From positions 186,001 through 250,000 of the forward strand of contig JAEEWT010000002.1 in NCBI GenBank assembly GCA_016287755.1: a stretch of DNA of 64,000 nt, read 5' to 3'. The DNA comes from Prevotella sp. (lineage in GTDB: Bacteria; Bacteroidota; Bacteroidia; Bacteroidales; Bacteroidaceae). The notes under the pieces were generated by a model. That model did no database searches. It saw nothing but the letters and a program-made list of their open reading frames with translations, and was not told the DNA's origin. Both the position numbers and the translations under genes were made by a program. Positions 18,221-26,335 of the stretch are shown in pieces; positions within the stretch are counted from its first letter, which is position 1; the number at the start of each line of letters is the position of its first letter.

Positions 18221-18320
18221 GATGTTGGTTTACAGTACCAACATAGTTTGGCACAATCCTTGGTATGGTGGAAAAAGATTGGAATGATTGAAGAAAATAC
18301 GGAATCGAGCGTTGATCGTA

Positions 18321-18342
18321 CAGTAAACAACTTTGTTTACTG
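18321..18342 (-). terminator. Possible dnaA terminator
   Basis: CAGTAAACAA and TTGTTTACTG form an inverted repeat directly after the dnaA stop (5 bp away on the minus strand). The U-tract is poor, so this is tentative. A second hairpin with 8-bp arms (ATGTTGGT/ACCAACAT) lies at 18222-18244. Confidence 0.4.
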
Positions 18343-18346
18343 CTTC

Positions 18347-19759
18347 TTACTTATTCAGTTTCAATGAGCTCTCAATGCTATGAACCTCTGCTGAGAATGC
18401 CTTATCGATCTTCAAGCGCTGTTCAACCTGCGTACAGCTATGGATAACTGTACTATGATCACGCCCGGCAACCAGCTTACCGATACGACTGGCAGGCATC
18501 TTTGTCAGTTTTTGAGCCAGATACATAGACACCTGACGGGCAACAACCAGCTCGCGTTTCCGTGAACGACTTGCCATAGCTGTGGTAGTAACATTGAAAT
18601 GATGGCACACCTTCTCCATGATATCATCAACGGTTACAGATCGCTCCTCTACCTTAACAGCACGCTTGATTACACGTTCTGCCAACTTCATGTCGATATT
18701 ACCGTTATATACAATCGAGAAAGCGAGCAACGAATTGATCACACCCTCCAAGTCACGCACGCTACCATTAGCTGTCCGCGCAATATACTGAATCACATCT
18801 TCAGGAATCTTCAGTCCGTCACGCTTAATCTTGCTCTTCAGGATATCCACACAAAGCTGCACATTCGGGCGTTCCAACTCTGCAATGAGTCCGCATGAGA
18901 AGCGTGTGATCAACCGCTCGCTCATCCCTTTAAGATCCACCGGTGGACGGTCGGACGCAAGGATGATACGTTTTCCGTTGCGGAACAGATGGTTGAAGAT
19001 ATGGAAGAAAGTCTCCTGAGTCTTGGTTGCTGTCACCCACTCCTGCACATCATCCACAATCAGCATATCGATGGTCTGATAAAAATGCATGAAATCATTG
19101 ATGCGGTTCTGCATCTGTGCACTGGTATATTGCACCTGGAACAGTCGGGCGCTGATATACAGTACACGCTTCTGTGGATAGAGTTCCTTGGTACGCACAC
19201 CAATAGCATTAATCAGATGAGTCTTTCCACATCCACTTGGACCATAGATAAACATCGGATTAAACTGGGTGGTTCCTGGATGCTCAGCAATAGACAAGCC
19301 CACACTACGTGGCAACTTGTTACTATCACCCTCGATGAAGTTAGCGAAGGTATGGTGGGGATCCAGCTGACTGTCGATATCCTGTGGCTGAGCCGTATCC
19401 AATACGGTAGGTGACTCGTTACCGCGGGTCTTCACACGTGGTGTAACCACATCGGTAGCTGTCTCCTCAGCCTGCAGATCCTGTGTCAAGTTATGAGTCT
19501 TATCCGTCACAACCCGATAGGTCAGTCGGGTTCCTGCGCCGAAAACCCTTGTCAACACCTTCTTCAACAGATCCACGTAGTGCTCTTCCAAGTACTCGTA
19601 AACGAACGGACTTGGAACTTGCACCAGCAAAGTCTTCATCGCAGGCTTGTACGATTCGAAGACCAAGGGTCTGAACCAGGTGTTGAATTGCTGCTCGGTG
19701 ACGTTCTCCCTAATTAAATTGAGGCAGTTGTCCCAGCAGGTACGGGGGTTAATACTCAT
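18347..19759 (-). CDS. dnaA: Chromosomal replication initiator DnaA
   Basis: Binds DnaA boxes at the origin and opens it in an ATP-dependent way. The 470 residues have domain I (about 1-90), a variable linker rich in Thr/Gln, the AAA+ domain III with Walker A GPSGCGKTHLINAIG near 172, Walker B MLIVDDVQE and sensor motifs, and the domain IV helix-turn-helix ending with the DnaA signature around GRDHSTVIHSC (near 435). Length is typical. It is monocistronic behind a consensus promoter. No dnaN or recF adjoins it, which is common in Bacteroidetes. Confidence 0.98.
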   Translation of the reverse strand: MSINPRTCWDNCLNLIRENVTEQQFNTWFRPLVFESYKPAMKTLLVQVPSPFVYEYLEEHYVDLLKKVLTRVFGAGTRLTYRVVTDKTHNLTQDLQAEETATDVVTPRVKTRGNESPTVLDTAQPQDIDSQLDPHHTFANFIEGDSNKLPRSVGLSIAEHPGTTQFNPMFIYGPSGCGKTHLINAIGVRTKELYPQKRVLYISARLFQVQYTSAQMQNRINDFMHFYQTIDMLIVDDVQEWVTATKTQETFFHIFNHLFRNGKRIILASDRPPVDLKGMSERLITRFSCGLIAELERPNVQLCVDILKSKIKRDGLKIPEDVIQYIARTANGSVRDLEGVINSLLAFSIVYNGNIDMKLAERVIKRAVKVEERSVTVDDIMEKVCHHFNVTTTAMASRSRKRELVVARQVSMYLAQKLTKMPASRIGKLVAGRDHSTVIHSCTQVEQRLKIDKAFSAEVHSIESSLKLNK

Positions 19760-19797
19760 AAATGAACACGGTTAGTCTTTCGACGTTTTTGACAGTG

Positions 19798-19829
19798 CAA
19801 AGGTAGAAAAGATTATTGATTCTTGCAAA
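19798..19829 (-). promoter_or_regulatory. dnaA promoter
   Basis: On the minus strand TTTG (19826-19829), 20 bp, TACCTTTG (19798-19805), giving a leader of about 30 nt before the dnaA start. Near-perfect Bacteroidetes consensus. Confidence 0.8.
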
Positions 19830-20100
19830 TCATCTTTTTTATCATTGTGTTCGGAAACGTTCGTAAATTGCCTAAGATTGGTACTTTAAGCGTGAAACAA
19901 TTCCATATAATAAAAGATTGGTGTTGCAAAATTATAAGTTATTATAAATGAACATTTTACAAAAACTGAAACACCCCATTATCAGACAGTAGTACTCTTA
20001 AGGAAAGACAGCGAAAAGTGGCGACTAATAATCACTTACGCATTTCCAAGAAAGCAAAAATCAAGCGACAAACTATTTAGATGTTTTTTAAATTAAGCAC
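19830..20100. other. Gene-free AT-rich stretch upstream of dnaA
   Basis: About 270 bp between the dnaA promoter and the MCE stop codon. It is AT-rich, including a TTATAAGTTATTATAA stretch near 19936. I found no TTATCCACA-type DnaA box on either strand, no ORF and no convincing terminator for the MCE gene, so there is no basis for calling an origin here. Confidence 0.5.
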
Positions 20101-20994
20101 TTATTTGTCTTTTCTGCCGAACAAAGAAAAATGCACATAGCGCTTCGGGTGTGCTTTCATATTGACCAACAATGAATCAGCATCGCGCATAGTAGCATTC
20201 AAATTCTGGTAAAGACTCGGATCGCGCAAAAGTAACCCGATACTTCCTTCTGTATTGTTGAGCTGGGAGGTTAGTTTCTCCACGTTGTCCAAGGTCTCGT
20301 TCACCTTCTCCATTGTTCCTGCCACATTGATCGCAGCAAGGTTCCCGGTAAGGGTATTCGTATTATCGAGCACGGTGTTGGCGCGGTTCATCAATCCCGG
20401 CACATTCTTGTTCAGTTGAGCGAGCAACTCATTCACCTCGCGGGTGGTCTTTGTCAGGTCACCAGTTACCGTTCTGATATTATGGAGCGACTGTCCGATG
20501 GCCGGATCAGCCAGGATTGCGTTCAGACTTCCCATAATACTATCCAGTTTCGGCAACAGCTTCTCGATGGCAGGAATCATCTCCTTCACCCTACCCAAGG
20601 CACCGTCGTTGATATCCCCGTTGATCAGTCCTCCCGGGGCCAGACGTTGTTGCACATTATCTGCCAGCAGCAGGTTTACCTGTACGTTTCCCAGGAGATC
20701 GCTGACAATCTCAGCCGTACTGCCTTCCGGTATATGAAGACTGGGATCGATGCCCGCTTCGATTTTGATGTTTCCCGGCTTCTCGTAGTCGTAATTGATA
20801 CTTTTCACTACGCCCACCTTAAATCCATCAGCGTAGATCGGACTCGAAGCAGTCAGTCCGCTGATATCCTTGAACGACAGATAGTATTTCGTATCCGTCG
20901 AGAAGATATTCATTCCTTTTAGGTAGTTCATTCCAAAAAACAGAAGAACCAATCCTGCGACGGCCACCAAGCCGATTTTGATTTCTTTTTTCAT
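20101..20994 (-). CDS. MCE/MlaD-family lipid transport protein
   Basis: A 297-residue protein anchored in the inner membrane by an N-terminal helix (IGLVAVAGLVLLFFGMNYLKG), with a single MCE domain (about 38-120; YLSFKDISGLTASSPIYADGFKVG and EIVSDLLGNVQVNLLL) and a helical C-terminal part rich in Asn, Leu and Thr. MCE proteins form hexameric rings or tubes that move lipids across the periplasm; MlaD is the best-known case. No MlaE or MlaF permease/ATPase genes are next to it. It follows the amidase gene by 18 bp, a pairing I recall from other Bacteroidetes. Confidence 0.88.
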   Translation of the reverse strand: MKKEIKIGLVAVAGLVLLFFGMNYLKGMNIFSTDTKYYLSFKDISGLTASSPIYADGFKVGVVKSINYDYEKPGNIKIEAGIDPSLHIPEGSTAEIVSDLLGNVQVNLLLADNVQQRLAPGGLINGDINDGALGRVKEMIPAIEKLLPKLDSIMGSLNAILADPAIGQSLHNIRTVTGDLTKTTREVNELLAQLNKNVPGLMNRANTVLDNTNTLTGNLAAINVAGTMEKVNETLDNVEKLTSQLNNTEGSIGLLLRDPSLYQNLNATMRDADSLLVNMKAHPKRYVHFSLFGRKDK

Positions 20995-21012
20995 GTTGTG
21001 ATCCTGCTAGTG

Positions 21013-22242
21013 TTATTGACTCCTGCGAGCCTTAAACTCACGTATCGCCTGCGTAACATCCATTTTCTCCCCTTTCTTGAAAGCGATGATGAACGCCCCG
21101 GGGAACTTATCCAGAAGTGATTTCCTTAATCGGTAAATCTCGTTATAGTCTGTCGAGCTTCCTGTAGTATATTTGTAATAACCGCCCTCTTTGTACGAAT
21201 CGATGTTCTTGACGCCCTTGAATCGACTACTTGATACAGGTACAGCCTTCGTGTCGGCCATGATCTGCACCTTGAACACCGGTGCATCCTGCGGTGCGGT
21301 CGGCTGACTTACCTCCGCTTTCTTCATTTCCGTCTGTTGCTCCTTCTTCACTTCAGACTGCTGCGCCTTTACCGGTTGTTCCGTCTTGGGCTTCGCTGGT
21401 TGCTCAACCTTGGGAGTCTTTGGGGCCTCTGGCTCATTCAGGAAAGGTGTGGCAGAACCGCCAAAATACTTTTTCTTATACGCAATGAAAGCATTATAGA
21501 AGCCTCGTGCATATTGCTCTGGAGCCTCGCTGGAGTTCATAAACCGCTCCTCATCGGGTGTAGAGATGAAGCCCAGCTCCAGCAGACAGCCCGGCATTGA
21601 AGACAGGCGCAGCACAGCCAGATTGTCCTGATGGGCACCAGCATTGGCTCTCCCTGTCGCAGCACACATATACCGCTGCATGAACTTCGCCAGTTCCACG
21701 CTGCGTTCCATGTAGGTATCCTGGATAAATTCGAACATGATATTGCTCTCAGGCGAGTTAGGATCGAAGCCAGCATAATGCTGCTGGTAGTCCTTCTCCA
21801 TTACGATGACCGCATTCTCCCGTTTGGCCACCTCGAGGTTCTCGATAATTCCCTTCTTTCCCGAGTTTCTGCCACGTCCCAGCGTGTAGGTTTGGAATCC
21901 TCGTGCGATCTTTCCTCCCGGCAAGGCATTGATATGTACGGAAACAAACAGGTCGGCTTTGTTCTTGTTTGCAATCTCGGCCCGCTGCCACAGTTCGAGG
22001 AAGACATCCGTTTTCCGCGTATAGATTACTTTCACGTCAGGGCAGTTTCTTTCGATCATCCTACCTAACGCCAGCGCCATTTTCAGTGTAAGGTTCTTCT
22101 CTTTCGATATCTTACCCACACATCCCGTATCTTTTCCTCCATGACCAGCATCGATGACCAGGACAAACTGCTTGGCAGTTGTATCGGCAAACGCCCCAAC
22201 CGTCCACATCATCATGATCACAAGCAATAACCTTTTCATCAT
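21013..22242 (-). CDS. N-acetylmuramoyl-L-alanine amidase (Amidase_3)
   Basis: Cleaves the stem peptide from muramic acid in peptidoglycan, in the periplasm, usually at division. The 409 residues begin with a signal peptide (RLLLVIMMMWTVGAFA) and the zinc-site motif VLVIDAGHGGKDTG; later come VYTRKTD, FVSVHINALPGG, and LELGFISTPDEERFM with the final Glu region. A Pro/Lys/Glu-rich linker (about 260-320) leads to a C-terminal SPOR-like domain (VFKVQIMADTKAV to AFIIAFKKGEKM), which in other proteins binds denuded septal glycan. Co-directional with the MCE gene. Confidence 0.93.
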   Translation of the reverse strand: MMKRLLLVIMMMWTVGAFADTTAKQFVLVIDAGHGGKDTGCVGKISKEKNLTLKMALALGRMIERNCPDVKVIYTRKTDVFLELWQRAEIANKNKADLFVSVHINALPGGKIARGFQTYTLGRGRNSGKKGIIENLEVAKRENAVIVMEKDYQQHYAGFDPNSPESNIMFEFIQDTYMERSVELAKFMQRYMCAATGRANAGAHQDNLAVLRLSSMPGCLLELGFISTPDEERFMNSSEAPEQYARGFYNAFIAYKKKYFGGSATPFLNEPEAPKTPKVEQPAKPKTEQPVKAQQSEVKKEQQTEMKKAEVSQPTAPQDAPVFKVQIMADTKAVPVSSSRFKGVKNIDSYKEGGYYKYTTGSSTDYNEIYRLRKSLLDKFPGAFIIAFKKGEKMDVTQAIREFKARRSQ

Positions 22243-22250
22243 ACGCGCTG

Positions 22251-22258
22251 CAAAGTTA
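22251..22258 (-). promoter_or_regulatory. -7 box for the amidase-MCE pair
   Basis: CAAAGTTA on the plus strand reads TAACTTTG on the minus strand, 9-16 bp before the amidase start. No good -33 partner. If used, the transcript would be almost leaderless. Confidence 0.5.
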
Positions 22259-22286
22259 ATGAATTATCATAAAACGGTGCTAACCA

Positions 22287-22667
22287 TCATGGAGTTTTAT
22301 CATTTATTAAGTGTAAAGTCACTGAGGCCCCTTCGAGTTGCGCCCCCAAGGGTGGGTTCTTTTTGGTCACGGTAATGACAACCTCCTTCACCTGCGGAAA
22401 CGCCTTGATCATGCTTCCGCCGATCCTCCCTGCCAAGTGTTCCAGCAGGTTGGACGGCGTCTGCATCTCTCTATTTATGATTTCGTAAATCTCCGCATAA
22501 TTCAGTGTGTCTTCAACATGGTCGGATTGCACAGCCGCCGTCACGTCACATTGCACGCAAACGTCAACCACAAACTCCCCGCCTGTAGTCCGCTCCTGCT
22601 CCATCACCCCGTGACGGGCATGGAATCGCAGTCCTTTCAACGCTATCTTTGAACTCTCAATCCTCAA
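22287..22667 (-). CDS. folB: Dihydroneopterin aldolase
   Basis: Folate pathway enzyme that cleaves 7,8-dihydroneopterin to hydroxymethyl-dihydropterin and glycolaldehyde. The 126 residues match FolB in length and sequence: LKGLRFHARHGVMEQERTTGGEFVVDV at the start, LNYAEIYEIINREM, NLLEHLAGRIG, and VTKKNPP. The only start that matches the family N-terminus is a TTG at 22667; no ATG is nearby. That TTG lies inside two 7-bp repeat units (TTGAGGA, TTGAGAG). It follows nrdJ by 68 bp. Confidence 0.93.
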   Translation of the reverse strand: MRIESSKIALKGLRFHARHGVMEQERTTGGEFVVDVCVQCDVTAAVQSDHVEDTLNYAEIYEIINREMQTPSNLLEHLAGRIGGSMIKAFPQVKEVVITVTKKNPPLGAQLEGASVTLHLINDKTP

Positions 22668-22735
22668 TTCCTATACCTCTCTATTAATTCTTGTAATATT
22701 ATATTGATTACATTATTATATTGTACAACTCGCAT

Positions 22736-25285
22736 TTATCCACACCTACTGGCTCCACAATTTGTACAAATCAAGCAACCCTCCTGATAGACAAGCGTCT
22801 CCTGTCCACAGTTCGGGCACCGCTGTCCTTTTGCCTGCGTACCGTCAGAGATATATTTCTTCAGGGCACGTTCCACACCCACCTTCCAGGTGTTGATGCT
22901 CTCACTCTTCAGCTGCAGGGAGCTGACAAGCTTGATGACATGCTCAATAGGCATTCGGTAGCGAAGCACACCAGAGATCAGCTTTGCGTAGTTCCAGTAC
23001 TCCGGGTTGAATTTCTCACTCAGTCCTTCAACGGTAGTCTTGTATCCCCGTTTATTCTCAAACTGGAAGTCGTAACGTTTCGAGCCATCCTCATTGGTCT
23101 GCTTAATGATCTTACCCTTTACCACCGATTTAGGTAGCATGATACCTTCCTCATCATCCTGCAGACCCGTAAAGATCTCGTAGGGATAGCCGTCGAGCAA
23201 ACCGACAAAAGCCACCCATTTCTCCTTATTGTTCTGGAACCTCACCACATCACACTCCAAAGTCTGCGGTCTTACCTCCGTCACCTCCGGGTGCTTACAA
23301 GGAACAGGCTCCAGTTTCGGTTCTTCCTTTTTCTTCTTCTCGCTTACCTGGATCATCACACCCGAACGACTACCGTCGCGATAGATGGTACAACCCTTAC
23401 AGCCACTTCGCCAAGCCTCCACGTAAAGACGGTTCACCAAAGCCTCATCCACATCGTTCGGCAGGTTCACGGTTACGCTGATGGAATGGTCAACCCACTT
23501 CTGGATAGCCCCTTGCATCTTCACCTTCATGAGCCAGTCAACATCATTCGCTGTTGCTTTATAATAAGGTGAACGTGCCACCAGTGCATCTATCTCCTCC
23601 TGAGAGTATCGTTTATCGGTATCAATACCATTGATCTTCATCCATTCCAGGAATTTCTTGTGATAGACAATAAACTCCTCGAACGAGTCACCCACCTCAT
23701 CAACAAAGTCAACATGCACATCGGGCTCATTGGGATTCACCTTACGACGACGTTTATATACAGGAAGGAATACTGGCTCAATACCGCTGGTGGTCTGTGT
23801 CATCAGCGAGGTAGTACCTGTAGGCGCAATCGTCAGACAGGCGATATTCCTTCTACCATATTGCTTCATTTCCTTGTAGAGCTTCGGATCGGCTTCCTTG
23901 ATACGAAGGATGAATGGATTATTCTTTTCACGATTCGCATCATAGATGTCGAAGGCACCGCGTTCCTTGGCCATCTGTACCGATGAGCCATAGGCTGCCA
24001 AGGCAAGGGTACGATGAACATTCACTGAGAAGTCGGTCGCCTCCTGCGTACCATAGCACAGCATCATGGCAGCAATCATATCACCTTCTGCAGTAATACC
24101 CACACCCGTGCGACGACCCAAGGAACTCTTCTTCTTGATCTTCTCCCAAAGATGATACTCAGCCCCTTTCACTTCATCGCTCTGCGGATCACTCTCCACC
24201 TTCTTCATAATCTGGTCGATCTTCTCCAACTCCAGATCAACGATATCATCCATCAGTCGTTGGGCAAAGCCCACATGCTTCTTGAAGAGTTCATAATCGA
24301 AATAAGCATCCTTGGTAAACGGGTTCACCACATAGCTATAGAGGTTTATGCTCAGCAACCTGCAGGAGTCGTACGGACAAAGTGGTATCTCTCCACACGG
24401 ATTCGTAGATACTGTACGGAAGCCCAGATCGGCATAGCAGTCGGGAATACTCTCCTTCAGAATGGTATCCCAGAACAACACGCCCGGCTCAGCACTCTTC
24501 CATGCATTATGCACAATCTTCTCCCACAGATCCTTGGCACGGATCGTCTTCTTCACATCAGGATGATCACTATCCACCGGGAACTGCTGAACGTACTCCT
24601 TATCGTCGATAGCAGCCTGCATGAAAGCATCGTCGATCTTCACGCTCACGTTAGCACCCGTCACCTTTCCTTCAGTCATCTTCGCATCAATGAATGCTTC
24701 TGAATCGGGATGTTTGATACCCACACTGAGCATCAAGGCACCGCGGCGACCATCCTGAGCCACTTCTCGCGTACTATTACTATATCGCTCCATGAACGGC
24801 ACCAGACCCGTAGAGGTAAGTGCCGAATTGTTCACTGGTGAACCCTTCGGACGGATATGGGTAAGGTCGTGCCCTACACCACCTCGACGTTTCATCAGCT
24901 GTACCTGTTCCTCATCTATACGCAAGATGGCACCATACGAGTCGGCATCACCATCCAAACCAATCACGAAGCAGTTAGACAGTGAAGCTACCTGGAAATT
25001 GTTCCCGATACCGGTCATCGGACTGCCTGCCGGTACGATATATTTGAAATGGTCCAGTAACTGGAAAATATCATCGGCCGACATCGGGTTGGCATACTTC
25101 TTTTCAATTCTGGCAATCTCATTGGCAATTCGCCAATGCATGTCAGCCGGACTTTTCTCATAGATATTGCCAAAGCTGTCTTTCATGGCATACTTGGTCA
25201 CCCAAACACGGGCGGCCAGTTCGTCACCACTGAAATACTCAAGCGACGCGTTGAATGCCTCATCGTACGTATATGTTCTCATCAT
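22736..25285 (-). CDS. nrdJ: Adenosylcobalamin-dependent ribonucleotide reductase (class II)
   Basis: Makes deoxyribonucleotides from ribonucleotides using a B12-generated radical, independent of oxygen. The 849 residues include VASLSNCFVIG, RRGGVGHDLTHIRPKGSPV, STNPCGEIPLCPYDSCRLLSINL (active-site region), APTGTTSLMTQTTSGIEP, and a C-terminal zinc-ribbon-like tail CPNCGQ...CTNCG followed by a last Cys, probably for re-reduction by thioredoxin. The leader is only about 20 nt, so there is no cobalamin riboswitch. A consensus promoter precedes it, divergent from the nitroreductase. B12 must be made or imported by genes outside the window. Confidence 0.95.
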   Translation of the reverse strand: MMRTYTYDEAFNASLEYFSGDELAARVWVTKYAMKDSFGNIYEKSPADMHWRIANEIARIEKKYANPMSADDIFQLLDHFKYIVPAGSPMTGIGNNFQVASLSNCFVIGLDGDADSYGAILRIDEEQVQLMKRRGGVGHDLTHIRPKGSPVNNSALTSTGLVPFMERYSNSTREVAQDGRRGALMLSVGIKHPDSEAFIDAKMTEGKVTGANVSVKIDDAFMQAAIDDKEYVQQFPVDSDHPDVKKTIRAKDLWEKIVHNAWKSAEPGVLFWDTILKESIPDCYADLGFRTVSTNPCGEIPLCPYDSCRLLSINLYSYVVNPFTKDAYFDYELFKKHVGFAQRLMDDIVDLELEKIDQIMKKVESDPQSDEVKGAEYHLWEKIKKKSSLGRRTGVGITAEGDMIAAMMLCYGTQEATDFSVNVHRTLALAAYGSSVQMAKERGAFDIYDANREKNNPFILRIKEADPKLYKEMKQYGRRNIACLTIAPTGTTSLMTQTTSGIEPVFLPVYKRRRKVNPNEPDVHVDFVDEVGDSFEEFIVYHKKFLEWMKINGIDTDKRYSQEEIDALVARSPYYKATANDVDWLMKVKMQGAIQKWVDHSISVTVNLPNDVDEALVNRLYVEAWRSGCKGCTIYRDGSRSGVMIQVSEKKKKEEPKLEPVPCKHPEVTEVRPQTLECDVVRFQNNKEKWVAFVGLLDGYPYEIFTGLQDDEEGIMLPKSVVKGKIIKQTNEDGSKRYDFQFENKRGYKTTVEGLSEKFNPEYWNYAKLISGVLRYRMPIEHVIKLVSSLQLKSESINTWKVGVERALKKYISDGTQAKGQRCPNCGQETLVYQEGCLICTNCGASRCG

Positions 25286-25312
25286 GATTCTGTAGTTTTA
25301 TGCGATTTGGTG

Positions 25313-25343
25313 CAAAGGTACGAAAAATCGAGAGCAGAACAAA
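25313..25343 (-). promoter_or_regulatory. nrdJ promoter
   Basis: On the minus strand TTTG (25340-25343), 19 bp, TACCTTTG (25313-25320). Start of transcription about 20 nt before the ATG. Confidence 0.75.
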
Positions 25344-25415
25344 ACAAATTATCCATTTTTTCTCATTCCGATTGAAAAAACAATCATCAAGTTTCCCGTT
25401 TTGGAAAACTTATCG

Positions 25416-25423
25416 TATCTTTG
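25416..25423 (+). promoter_or_regulatory. -7 box of the nitroreductase gene
   Basis: TATCTTTG, 20 bp before the ATG at 25444. TTTC lies at the -33 position. Confidence 0.6.
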
Positions 25424-25443
25424 CAGAAGAAAAATGTTCCAAA

Positions 25444-26214
25444 ATGAAAAACTTAGATACCAGAAGAAGCATCCGCAAATACACAAGTAGCGATGTCAGT
25501 GAAGAGTTGCTAAACAAGTTGTTTACCCAAGCGGCGCGCACCCAGACAATGGGTAACCTGCAGTTATACAGTGTGGTTGTCACCCGAGATCCGAAGATCA
25601 AGGAACAACTGGCACCTGCACACTTCAACCAACCCATGGTGACTGGGGCACCTGTGGTGCTTACCATCTGTGCCGACTTCAACCGCACAAGTTTCTGGGC
25701 ACGTTGTCGTAATGCCGAGCCAGGCTACGACAACTTCCTGTCGTTCATCAATGCCGCCACCGATGCCTTGCTTTATACCCAGACACTCTGCAATCTCATG
25801 GACGAGGAAGGATTGGGTTATTGTTATTTAGGCACTACCGTCTATCAACCACAACAAATCATCGACGTTCTGCAACTGCCCAAGCTCGTTATGCCTGTAG
25901 CCACCCTCACCGTTGGCTGGCCTGATGAAGAGCCATCCCTCTCCGACCGTCTTCCCACAGAGAGCTTCGTACACCAAGAACGCTACAACGACTATCTGGG
26001 ACAGGATATCGACAACTATTATTTCAATAAGGAGCATCTGCCCGAGAACGAACAGTTCGTCAGGATCAACAACAAGGAAACACTTGCTCAAGTGTTTACC
26101 GATATCCGATACACGCGAAAAGACAATGAGGCCTTGTCAGCAGAACTCATCAAAGCGCTTGTACGTCAGGACTTTCTACCCCACACCGTATTGAATGCAA
26201 AAGTAAGCAAATAA
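25444..26214 (+). CDS. Nitroreductase family protein (FMN)
   Basis: A 256-residue flavoprotein of the NfsA/FRP-like nitroreductase superfamily, cytoplasmic, probably NAD(P)H-dependent. I chose the ATG at 25444: the frame stays open to 25300 but the extra 48 residues look non-coding and span the promoter. Family features are the opening NLDTRRSIRKYTSSDVSEELLNKL, the FMN-contact AARTQTMGNLQ, DATDALLYTQTLCNLMDEEGLGYCYLGT and PVATLTVGWPDEEPSLSDRLP. The natural substrate cannot be told. It ends 15 bp before a 22-bp repeat array that includes a terminator shared with the convergent MFS gene. Confidence 0.88.
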   Translation: MKNLDTRRSIRKYTSSDVSEELLNKLFTQAARTQTMGNLQLYSVVVTRDPKIKEQLAPAHFNQPMVTGAPVVLTICADFNRTSFWARCRNAEPGYDNFLSFINAATDALLYTQTLCNLMDEEGLGYCYLGTTVYQPQQIIDVLQLPKLVMPVATLTVGWPDEEPSLSDRLPTESFVHQERYNDYLGQDIDNYYFNKEHLPENEQFVRINNKETLAQVFTDIRYTRKDNEALSAELIKALVRQDFLPHTVLNAKVSK

Positions 26215-26228
26215 CAAGCGTTTTGTTA

Positions 26229-26308
26229 GAAGGCTGATAACCTATAGTTATAAGCCTGATAACTCATAGAAAGAAGGCTGATAACTCATAGAAAGAAGGC
26301 TGATAAGT
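26229..26308. repeat. Degenerate 22-bp tandem repeat, about 3.6 units
   Basis: Units begin at 26229, 26251, 26273 and 26295. The core GAAGGCTGATAACTCATAGAAA is exact in unit 3 and varied in the others. The last unit forms the left arm of the terminator hairpin, so the array looks like repeated copies of one hairpin arm. Confidence 0.8.
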
Positions 26309-26326
26309 TACCCTTATCAGCCTTCT
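26294..26326. terminator. Bidirectional terminator between convergent genes
   Basis: A perfect 14-bp stem, AGAAGGCTGATAAG with CTTATCAGCCTTCT, loop TTACC. It lies between the nitroreductase stop (26214) and the MFS stop (26336). The U-tracts on both sides are weak. Confidence 0.75.
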
Positions 26327-26335
26327 GAGTTTATC

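Noticed and set aside
19760..20100. Possible replication origin beside dnaA
   Set aside because: AT-rich but without any recognisable DnaA box on either strand; a dnaA neighbour alone is not evidence in Bacteroidetes.
22736..22744. TTATCCACA, a perfect DnaA box
   Set aside because: It is formed by the last codons and stop of nrdJ (Cys-Gly-stop), is single, and no AT-rich unwinding region or further boxes accompany it.
25286..25320. Cobalamin riboswitch before nrdJ
   Set aside because: The leader is only about 20 nt between the promoter and the start codon; there is no room for the aptamer.
25300..25443. N-terminal extension of the nitroreductase
   Set aside because: It would put the nrdJ promoter and the nitroreductase -7 box inside the coding region, and family members begin at NLDTRRSIRKY.
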